DNA of 64,000 bases from Epiperipatus broadwayi (Eukaryota; Onychophora; Udeonychophora; Euonychophora; Peripatidae). The stretch covers positions 62,001 to 126,000 of the forward strand of contig JAQFVV010000158.1 in assembly GCA_028023455.1 (NCBI GenBank). The letters are read 5' to 3'. The translations under genes and the position numbers were made by a program. Positions 23,301 to 35,300 of the stretch are shown here, piece by piece. Below the pieces are notes generated by a model. That model did no database searches, was not told where the DNA came from, and was given only the letters and a program-made list of their open reading frames with translations. How positions within the stretch are numbered: position 1 is the first letter of the stretch; each line of letters begins with the position of its first letter.

Positions 23301-26300
23301 TAACATAAGAACATATTGCAAATGAAATGAGCTAAGTGATGTAACAATACAAATTACCAATGATAACTCAGAAAAGATTAATGAAAAGTCTTATTTATTT
23401 ATTATAATAAAGTATAAATTTTATGATACAAATTTGCTGAATATAGCATTTTGTTTTGTTTTCTATATTTATGTATCATAATTGTATTATTAGATAATCA
23501 TAGATCATACCTTGGACTAGGAAAACCAAATAGCTTGTAGTCTTTAGTGGGTTACTTATGTTTTAATTTCTAAAGTTTAATCATGAATAAGCTGTATTTT
23601 AAGAAGTTGACTGTATCCTGCAGACTAGCTTGCTCCACTCTATAGATAAATATTTGAATTAGAATTTAATAAGTTGATTACCATAATAATAAATAAATAC
23701 TGAATTATGTATTTTATACAAAAGGCCATCAGATTTATGGATTTTTGATATAAATAAGCAATTTTAGTACTAGTCATGCAAATAAAAGCTATATTTTTTC
23801 AAATAATTATCTGAATTTAAATATGTTTAATATATTCTATTTGTAATAAAAACATCGCCTCCCAGCTGATGCTATGACATATGGAAAAAAACAACTTAAT
23901 ATTCAAGTTATAATTGTTCCACGCCATCTGTAAAGATTTTAAAGCTAATGAATAAAATGTTACTGCATAGTATAATGAAAATATCTTACATTTATTGTGT
24001 TAATTAGTGTTACTGTTCTTGAGTTAATGTTCTTGCTTGAGTGCTTATTTATATAAATAAATGTGAATCTATGTCATTTCATATTCCCATTCTAAATATT
24101 AATTTTTTCACTTCGTTAGTTTGTCACATACAACATAGTTAGGTAGATATATTAAATTATAAAACTTAAAAGTTAGAAACATTTGATTTAACAATAGATA
24201 AGTAAGTTGAATATGTGAAAATAATTTTATTTAAATTCATGTCTTAGAAATACACTTACTAATTTTATAGCCAGTAACTATTGTTATCACCTCCTACTGT
24301 TATACTAATAATTTGAAGTAACTTTATTTAATTTTGAGGAAAATTGATAGTTATATTTTGTATTATTACTAAAATGATTTTATTATTATTACATATTTAT
24401 TTGTAAATAAACTTTTACAAATTCTATCAAATCTGTATTAATTTTTTTTTTTAACATGAAAAGTAAAAAGAGACTTGGGTAGTCTAGAATAGGTTTATAG
24501 AAAAAAATATATAAATATATTTGTGCTATGAAAAAGGGATATGTAATATAGAACAGATATGACTGTTAATGGAGGAATGAAATATAGAAAATGTAAAGAA
24601 ATTAGATATATCTAAAATGCAATCTAATTCTAATTTTCAAGAATATAGTACTTTTTATATATAATCATGAAAATGAACCAAAAGAAGAGATTTGAATTCT
24701 ATTCCTTTTATGTACCAGGTTTTGTTTTAAATCTAGTGGTGCCCAACTGAATGATAATAGTTTAGTAATGGGGTGGATTAAACAAACCACAAGAATAAAT
24801 TATTCAAATTTTAGTTCTTCAGCAGCTCTATCCTTCGACAAGATTGTACTATATTCTCCTTTGAAAAAGTTTGTTTTTAGTGATGAAGACTGACCATTAC
24901 AATATATTTGATTGAATTCTCATATTATATTATTACATGAGGCTCTTCTATAAATATAAATGTCTTTTGTTATGTGCATGTAAATATAAAATGTTTTTTC
25001 CTTCTTCTTTTTTTTTTTGCTTATAAAGTTGATTAGTCAATGACCCATGATTACTGATTCATGAGTGTAAAGATGAATTATTTATTTTTTACATTATATA
25101 TATTGAACCAGGTTGGGTAAGTAGATCGAATAGGAAACAAACATATATAGCATAAAATTTTTACTCTTTAATAAAAATAGACATTGTGAAAAGCAAAATT
25201 GTAACACTTACTTATATATAGAAAAATATGATACAATTATTTATTATAAATTCGATCTACTCCGATTTCAATTTAAGTCTTGTACCATACTGGTCCCTTA
25301 GGCAGAGACACATAATACCCAGAGGGTATCTATAACCAGGCCAAAGCTATATAAGATATATAACTGCAACCACATTTGCAGGCCATAGATCTTCTCGAGT
25401 GCTGGATTCAACACTTGTCATTCAGAGCACTTTTTTGTTTCAAAGTAACTTCAGGCGCCAGTTAATTACAATAAGCAACTAACATACTCCGAATGACACA
25501 TACCAATTCAGTGCCTAAGAAATCCCAATTAGCTCAATCAAAAGAATAATATAATAAATTGCTGCTTTAACTTCTCTGCTAAATTGTTTTTTAGTGGTAT
25601 AATTAAAAGAATTGACCAACAGATACTAATACCTTATTTTAAATAAAATGTTTAATATAATTTGTAAACTAATTCTATAAATGTTTAATTAATATAAACA
25701 ATGATTTTATAATATCTCGGGCACACACATTATAATAAAACATACAATAGTAATGTAATATAAACATAAAGCATAAATGAATTCCAAGCATTAAACCTTC
25801 TTTCACACGCATATATTTTATCATATGAGCTGTTTGTTTTTATGATTTGGAAAAGTTCTATCAGTATCTGTTCATCACACTAAACCTGCACATAAATAGT
25901 TCTTTTATGCTGGCTATAGAGTTCATTTATTACACTGACTCTGGAGGCTTCAAAGATTGCAATGGCTACATTAATTAATATCAGGGATTGAAATAAGAAA
26001 ATGTTATTACCTATAGGATTTTTAAATGTGGTGACTTCTTACTCTTTACTGCTGCATATGTGTTTCACCAACTGGTTGGATTTTAGGCCTCTAATGCAAT
26101 CCTGGGCTACTTCTATTTAGGCAGTTAGACATTCCTGGTGGCTTCAAATTATTAGATGGACAGACTGCTGATGTTCTTGCAGATGGAGGTTGGAGTTCAT
26201 CGCATGCTCCAAACTGCTTAGCACTGCATCGTATTCATTGGGAAAAAAAGTCTAATAGGTGATTGACTTTAGATATGTGAATGACTCCTTAATGAAATTT

Positions 26301-29300
26301 TTGCCCCTATTTATGTGATGACCTTGTTATCTTTTTTAATTAGTTTTTAAATTTGTCCACTGCTTTGATTAAATTCTTAAGATGTATTTAATTAATCCTA
26401 TTGTTTATGGATTTTAATTAGTAGCCAGCCATTGCTAATCCATTCTTATGTAGCTTATCAGTATATGCAATCTTTGAGTTCTTAAAATTTAATTATAAGC
26501 TTTCATTTGTTTTAATATTTTTATATTTAACTTTCATATTTTATTTTATTTTTAACATGCACACATTTTATTATTTTCTTTATATTTAATATCAATTCAT
26601 TATTTACGCACACATATTTATTTTATCGTAAATAAATGGAGAGATTTTTTAGTTTTTTAGTTTTTTTTTTTTTCTTTAATAGTTTTAAATTTTCTCAGTT
26701 ACATTCCCCCTCAGGCTAACTGCATTTTCTTTTAACAGAACTAACTTTCTAAATACCACTTTCTTAATTTATTCTAAAGTTTAGTTTTTGCCAAGTTAAA
26801 TTTTCTCCCCCCTCTAATTACTCTTTAATTCGTAAAACTTTATGAATTGACTTTTAGCAAACTGTTTTAAACTAATAAGCATTGGTGGTTGAGAGGTCAG
26901 CGACAGCTGCTTTACAAGTAGTTGTCCTGGGTTAGCGGGTTTGCTTCCCAGCTAATGCTATGACACATGTGAAATCAAAAAAAAACTCTTTAAACTTTTA
27001 TGGATTTCTTTTTTTTTTTCAAATGAGTTATTTTAATTTCAAAATCTTTCAGTTATTTAAATATAAGATTTGTTTTAATGATTGTAAACAACTTTTATGT
27101 CTAGCGCTATCCATTACTGATACAATATATATAGAATACATAATAAGTTAGCTTTTTTTTTTTCAAACTAAACAAATTAATAATTTTTATTAAAATGTGT
27201 AAGCACCAAATTAATGCTTTTAAATAAAGAGATCTGTGAAATAAACTATCAAAGAACCAGATGCTATATAAGATTGGTAAAAATTAGTTGATCTTTGTTT
27301 TGCTGTTATTAGATGATACTCTATATGCAATTATAAAAATGTTTCTTAAATAAAGAAAATATAAACAATAAAATAAAAAATCAAATGGCTTTATTATTTT
27401 AGAGTTCATAAGAAGTTTGGGTGCCAGAACTGGAATCAATCCCAGGATTTTAATATCCAAAGTTTGATACTCTACCAATTTTTCTAAATTGCATAGGGCA
27501 ATATTAAATATACAATAGCCTTAATCTATCTATGGTGCATTACTAGATAAATAAATAATTACCTCTGCTGCTTTTCTCAAGGTATTTATCGAATATGAGC
27601 TCATTTTAAATTATATGAAAAATCTGTAAAAGCCAATTATATGATGACAGGAATTGGCAGGATTTGCTTGAAGGAATTTGTGAATGGAAAATATTAGTTA
27701 AAAGGATTCTTATCAAATTATATATATTAAACTGTTTCACTTACAAAACTAGAAGTTTTAATAAGTTATTGTTATTAACATACAGAAATTAGTATAGATA
27801 TAAAGAGGAAAATGCTCAATTAAATTTGCATTAATATGATTTTTAAAATATCAAGTATACAATTCACTGATATGCAACTCGTCAACTTAGTCAGTTTTCT
27901 GTAACAACTCATCTGCCTTCAGCTTTGGGAATACTACAAGCTAAACTTGTGTTGCTATGACACATTATTTGGGCCAGTAATACTATTTTTTGAGAGGTGC
28001 GGGGTTGACTATATTTTAATAGTAAAACAAAACTTAGAAGAATCTAAAAACTATATTTTTTTACATATTACATTTTTTTTTTGTGATTCTGAAGTCTTTT
28101 TAAAATTTTATTTTATTTATACTTTGATTTGCTTTTGATTTATATAATGATATGGCTTTATTTCTTTTTATAAATAGGTCATGAACTAGTTGCTAAAACA
28201 CTGATTAATTTCACCAAGTGTCTACAGAAAGGAGTTCAAACTGCTACAAATATAATTTTATTTCAATGTGATCACAGCATTGAGTTGGTAATGGATCTGG
28301 TTTTATTATTTTATTCATTTTCTATTTATTTCATGTTATTATTAAAATTTTTAAATATCTTATGTTACTTCATTTTGAAGTCTATGTTGACTTATTTTAT
28401 TTTTTTAGGGAACTCTTCAAATTTTAGATAATTCATCAGAGTGTCAGAGGATTTTCAACTGGCCTACCAAGTATTCTTGCCAAAATTTTGCAACGTGAGA
28501 TATTTTTTTATTGCGAATATTTCAGTGAATAATTTGTTTATATTTTATCTAATTTATAAATAAATACTGTTATTTAGAAGTGATTCTGTATCCCTACTGT
28601 CTATCCCCAACATTAGCCCTAATCGTAGTCCTGCCAAGCCCGGAGTGGTCGCTGCAATAGTGTGTATGCTCGTTGGCGTTATTGTCATCTGTGTCTTAGC
28701 TGGTATATTTCACAAAGAAGAGAGGAGGTGAATATATTTTATGTGGAATTAAAGCTTCACATTTATTTTTAATTCTGGTTTTAAATATTTTAACTTAAAA
28801 ATTTTTAGTTCTAAAATCTATTATTTTTTAATACATGTTTATCTAATTAATTTAATTAGTTGTTTATTTGTTTTTTGACATAATCTTTTATTATTTAAGT
28901 TTTATTGCAGTCTTTTTTTTCATCCAGTCTTTTTAACTTAATTTTTCATTAATTTCGATAAAAGTAGTTTTTGTGAAGAAGGATTAATGAGATCAAATTT
29001 ACTGATGATAAGATCGATTTTGCAGATATTGAGCATTGATTATACAGAATAATAAATTGGAATTAGTAGAATTTATAGATTTGTGATGAGAATAAATGCT
29101 ATTTTAGCTAAAACAATGGTCAAAGTACATAAGCAAATTAGTGATTTTAAGACTTGGGAAATCGATTAACTGATTGTGGAGAAGGTGATAGAGAAATTAA
29201 AATAAAAATTGATATGGCTCAGCAGATTTTTAATAAGATTAAGGAGTTACTAATTTTATGTGTATATGTATATTCATGTAATTTTCAGCTTATTATTACT

Positions 29301-32300
29301 GTTAGTACACTTTTAGCATCTCTGCGCTTTCTAGATTGCTATGCCATTAGCATCCCTGAACTTAAATAGCGATAACATATCTAGCAAGTTTTTATACAAG
29401 AGTGAAATCTAATACTTTCTAGGTGAAAACACTATCCAATCTAAATGAGTATAAATGTGTTAAAAGTGCATTAACATCTTTTCGTTACATAGTCAATCAT
29501 AAATTACACACTATGTTGGAAAAATATTGTATATATTCAGCAAGTTTTAAAGATCTCAATATGGAATAATCTCTTTTTCAAACGTTCAAAACATATATAT
29601 ATATATATATATATTGTAATAGGATGGGATGGTAGGAAGTGATCCGGGAGGTTCATCAAGGTCATATCTGGGGTAATGGCAAAATCATCATTACTCCCTG
29701 TCAATTTAAAATGAAATATCAAGTTAATTATTAAAATAATGTTTAATAATCAAAAATATATAATAAATGTTATATATTAGAGAGAACATGAGATCTAAAA
29801 ATCTGTGAAAGATCAGCCAGTCACTCCTTAGAGTAACTAAAATAACTATACATCAATCATATTAACCAGCATTATCAAAAAGTAAAAATCAGTAATATGT
29901 AATACTCAAAATAAACCATTCATCATCATGAATGATCAACAATTAAAATAAGTCAGTACAGTAAATCAACAGTCAACCTTGTGACTGGATTGGAAATGGG
30001 TCTTCTGTAGACCAGGCTAATTAATGACCTTTGCCAGCTTGGGGCAATTATTTAACCATTAATTTGGAGGCACAAACTAAGTGTGAATTCATCATAATAC
30101 ATGACCAGAAAAATCTAAACAACAATGCAGGGATATAAAAACATGCTGATCATCATCAATGCTCAGGTCACTTGTACTGGCCAACTACAAACTTAACTTC
30201 TAATAAGACTAAACTAAAATAAAAGATAGTGCATGGGCTTTAAAGAGTATTCTTTTTTTGCACCAACCATGATGATAATTGATCATCTCTGGATGCCAAA
30301 GGCACTAAATATACATCCTCATTCATATATTCATCCATTATATTTGAATCTAGCTCAGAGAATACAAGCTCTATTACTGTCATGGTGACCATGAAATGAT
30401 TTACTAATACTCTATAACTATTTACAATTAAGTCGTTGGAATAATTTTTACAATTGAATAAGTTTATTGGATAACAATAAAAAACAAAATTAATGTCTTA
30501 TAGGATAAGGCTTTTGATTTAGAATAATATGCAATAATAAAAGTTATCACAGCGTGATTTATAAGATTACTACAAAATTCAAGTTATTATATGGTGGTTT
30601 ACATATAACACACACATATATGCGCACAGCTGTGCATTTTACAATTACATGAATGTATTTCAATGAACATTTAATAATGACAAAAGATCAGAAATATAAT
30701 TATATTAATAAGTAAAAAAAATAAATTGATGTATATGTAAAAAATGTTTTCTTGGTTAAGATTATGAGATAGTAGAGTATTATGACCAAAATGATGTCAC
30801 TAAATAAATTTATTATTGATAATCCTAGTTTAGAATCATTTTATAAACTTTAATAAGGCTTCTATAACATTAAATTACATTAAATGATGAAAGGATCTAG
30901 TTATTTATTTTCATATATGGATGTTTTTTTTGTTTGACAGTGTAATATATCATAAAGAAATCTGTAGGGATTCCAACCATGTTCAAAGTTTGTGTTTGTT
31001 AATATATGTCAATGGGTATTATATTCCATTTATGAAAAAGATGAGCACCATGGCCATGGGTTTTCCTGGATCTGTTGTTGACATTTTTTTCTCTAGAAGA
31101 TTAAATGTAGCTGACTCTGGAAAAAGAAATTTACTTCAAACTTTATAAGAAGTTTATTTTTATGTCAATATCCAGAAAGGGGGTTTTAATTTGAGATGAG
31201 TCTTAGTTAATGAAATTATACCTTGACTATTGGTAAATCAGATCCATTTTTTTTTAGACAATTTCTCCTCCATTGTCTAGTAGAAGAATATATTAGATAG
31301 ACTTGAGTGCACTAGTAATATTTATCATAGAAATGTTTGAATATCCAGAAATTTAATGTGGATACTTTTTCTCCAAATAAGAGTTCAGAATTCACTAAAA
31401 TAATATGTTAGTGCTAAGGAAACTATCTACAAAGTTTGTATAATGCCTGCCAGCTTTCCAACTAAATTATTCCTAGAAATTATTTTAGATCTGACATTAG
31501 GTAAGTAAGGAAAATAAATTAGGCTATGATTTAAGGTTACTCTAAATAGCATGGAATGGGATTGTTTCAGATTATTATTGCAATAAGTTGTAATCAGATT
31601 ATGAGATTGATTTCCCTATTTTTAGATGAAAAAATTAGAACATTGTTTTTATTGAATCAAAAATAAAATGTCCATCTTTTAAAATATTTCTAACCTTTTC
31701 ATATTCTTATTGAGAGACTTCTATTTCTGGAAAGATCTCTTTTGTAATATTAAAGCTATGTTGTCAGTATAGATGAATTTCCTCTATTCTGTTTGTGGAA
31801 AAGCACTGATTAATATACTGAACTCTATGGTAAGTTGTTTTGAATATTTTTTTTATCTAGTAAGACTATAACCTAATGTTATTTGAATTTTTCTAAAGAA
31901 CATTTTGTCATGTAAAGTAATGAATTTCTTGCATTTAAGGATTTTAGAAACTTTTACAAGACCATTTTTCCAAATATTCATACACGGAAATTAAATCAAT
32001 AAAGATAGTACAAAGTTTTTAACTTATTTTGAAAACGTTTTTTTAATGTGTTACCAATTAAATATAAAATGTGTTCAGAAAAGTGTTTTCCCTGGGTTAA
32101 ACTCAGCCTGCTCTAAAAGAAGATTGTGCTCAAGCTATTGAAAAAATTCTTAATATGATACTTTCAAAAAACTTTTAGTGAGAATAAATGATATTGAGCA
32201 ATATTTTTTTGGAATGTTGTTTTTATGAATAATAATGCTGAATAATTTCACTAATCATGCTTTGGCTTGAGAAACTCTGGGAATATGCTATCTTCTTCTG

Positions 32301-35300
32301 GGACTTTTCCTGACAGTTAATGTTCAGGTCTATTTGTATCTACTGCTTTTATTAGATTCATTTTAGAAGAATATTGTGAAGTAAAAGCTTATTTTATTCT
32401 AATGATGCTTTTTGTCATTCTATTAATCTTGGGTTTTGGATAAACAGGAATAATTCTGGATTTTTGGTAGGCAAATATTGTAGTTAAAGAGTATTGCTAA
32501 ATTTGTTCCTATTCTTTAGGAATGATACTTTTGTTAAATATTGTTGTGAATTTATTAAGCATATCGTAATAAGATGGAATTCTATTAGTATTTCATTTTT
32601 AGTACTTATTTTACTTGTAGTTTTAGGAATGAATTGGTAACTTTTATAATTTCTGATCATGAATTATTTCTTATCATAACTCAATAAAAGGTTTTAGGAA
32701 TGAATTAGTGACATTTATAATTTTTGATCATGAATTATTTTTTATCATAAATCAATAAAAGGGCTTTAATTACTAATGAGTATTATATGGAAATGGTATT
32801 ATTACAAAAATGTTTTGATGTGATTATACTTGACAATAATATCAACAGAAGATTAACTTCATGGATATTATTATTGATTACCAGGTGCTTGTGTGTAAAA
32901 TCTAATAAAAGTACCTGTGCTGTCAGTCAATCTGAAATATTTATGCGAAGCCAATTTTAAATGCTTCGCAAAAATAATCATTATTTTGAATGCAAAAAGA
33001 CTGAACTTTTAATAACGCCTCAATTTTCCATTTATAAATCTAAGCCTCTATTAATACAAGAAAATGAGTTTTGTCTTAACTAACTTGATTATATTCACAT
33101 AAACTATTTAATATCATTGATCTTGTGATGTTTAAATATAATCCATTTGCAAGAATGTTTAATGAAAACATCATGTAAATCAACTAACCTATCACGTTTT
33201 TCTTTTTAAATAATAATCTTATTTTATACTATGTGCTTGATATGTAATGAAAATACTTAATATTCTTTATTTTCAGGGCTACCTGCTCTAGAAAAATTCG
33301 TAACTGTCTGATGCAAAGAGGTTATGGTCAGCTACACTATTCCTACTCCAAGGTTTGTTAGTATTTATTTTTATATATAACAATAAGTAACTGTTGTGCA
33401 TTCAAATGCAAGTACTCAGAATACCAACAAATGAATCAATAAATAATACGACAAATAAAACAATAAATGGTAAAATGTAATTAATGGTGAAAAGTTATTG
33501 ATACACACAACACAGTAATATATATATATATAGTTTACTTAAGGTTCACTTCCCACGATGTGCTTAACACTGGCTATTTTCTGGACGTTTTTCCTCTGGC
33601 CTCAGTTTCCAAACTCTTTGGCTCCATTCAGCTGCTGCTCATGATCATGATTGGCTTTGCACTAGAGCACTGTGCCATCACTTAAGCTTCTCTCAGCTAC
33701 TCTGTTATAATCTCCCATCAACAGTTCATTTTGTAAATCCACTGGAATGAGAACTACGCACTTTGCTGCACAAACTATTTATACACGCAGTTTGGACTCT
33801 GGAAATCCAGGATTCCTCTTTTATTGTTATCAGTCTTGTTTTACCATTGATATTTTTAATTAGTGGGTTCAATTTCTATTGTATCAAGAAAACTTGACAT
33901 TTACCAAACACAATTTTCTTATCACAAATTATGTAAATATTTTCTCTTATCAGTTAGTGATCTAAATATATTTCTGTAGTATATTTTCCTTACTTTTTCT
34001 GAAGTACAAAAAAAATTATAATTGAATTTCAATGTATACATTTTTACAAAACATGACATCATTCCCCTCTCCAGAAAAAAACCCTGTTTAGGTTTCTTAG
34101 ATGTAATCTTGTAGTCTACTAGATTTTCTCTTCTGTTTCGATAAAACCTGTTTTCCTGTATGCATTTGCACAACATCTATCTTCAGGCCTCTTCTTTTAA
34201 TTTTTACTCCTGTTTTTGTTAAGTCAAAATCATAAGCTTTTGTTATTTCATGAAATCCGATCTGATTTTCATGGACTTTGTATTTCGCATTATTTATACC
34301 TCTAATTATCACAATACAGTTGGTCAATATTTTCTCTATTGTTCCCTTTATCCACATCTTTCTTGGCATGTCTCTTATTCAGACTGCTGTTCCCCTTTGA
34401 ATTTTGCCTTTCCAAAAGTATTATCCTCATTTTATCATGATCTGTTTTGTTTTAGATGAATTAATGATAGCTTGGTTCTTAATTTTCTTCTCATTAGTAG
34501 TGCTGCAATGTGTTGCATGTTATCACAGCATTATCTCCTGTAAAAGATTTCTGCTATTATTTTTTCTCAATGCCTTTTTGATCTGTTGGACTGCTTTTTT
34601 TGCCAAACCATTGGATGGTGGATGGTACAGAGGGGTTCTGATATTCTGAATTCCATTAAAACTAAAATATTGCTGTAATTTGTATCCAGTGAAACCTGTC
34701 ATGTTGTCTGGGATTATAATCTCTGGTAATCCATGTATCACAAAAAGGTTGTCAAAACACTTGTTTCTTCTGCACTGGTGTTTCTTATTTCATAGCATTC
34801 TGTCCACTTTGAATAAGCATTTAAAACTATTATCAGAAACAATGTTCCTGCAATAGGGCCCACATGATCTATGTGTAATCTCTCCCATGATCTCATTCAT
34901 TGACCATGGTGTATACTTTTTTGGTGGCAGTGCCATCTCTGCTTGACACTCTGTATATATTTTAATGATTTTTTTAATGTCCATATTTATATTTGAGCAC
35001 CAGGCATTGCTACAAGCTAAAGCTTTTGTTTTTACCACTCCTGTGTGACCTTTATGCAATAAGACTAAAATTGCCTTTTATCCTGCAGGCAGTATCATTG
35101 TTTTATTCCCCATTATTATTCAGTCTTTACATATTGATAGTTTTTCCCTGTTAACCCAAAACCCCTGAGCCACAAAATCCAGTTTTGTGTTTGGTCAGCC
35201 TCCGTATATCCACTTCATAAGCAGTTGGTAACGTGTTTTCTTTTGTTCATTGTTCAACCACCTTGCTATTTATTGTCTTTGAATTTATCTTGCCTATATA

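Larger units (their letters stand above)
19460..28177 (+). other. Receptor intron (8,718 bp), mostly unassigned AT-rich DNA
   Basis: GT-AG intron. It contains tRNA-derived repeats at 22963-23070, 23853-23890 and 26879-26990 and a degraded tRNA-like stretch near 27405-27485 (minus). The stretches 25250-25520 and 26040-26290 are less AT-rich but not recognised. I see no alternative exon. Confidence 0.7.
28728..33276 (+). other. Receptor intron (4,549 bp) with a decayed LINE
   Basis: GT-AG intron between the membrane-span exon and the proximal tail exon. It holds (TA)n at 29591-29615, a decayed LINE on the minus strand (30880-32660) and a 70-bp tandem duplication at 32620-32766. The section 29615-30880 has no recognised content. 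Confidence 0.75.

Noticed and set aside
30921-31148. 75-residue plus-strand frame
   Set aside because: Antisense to the decayed LINE reverse transcriptase read on the minus strand.
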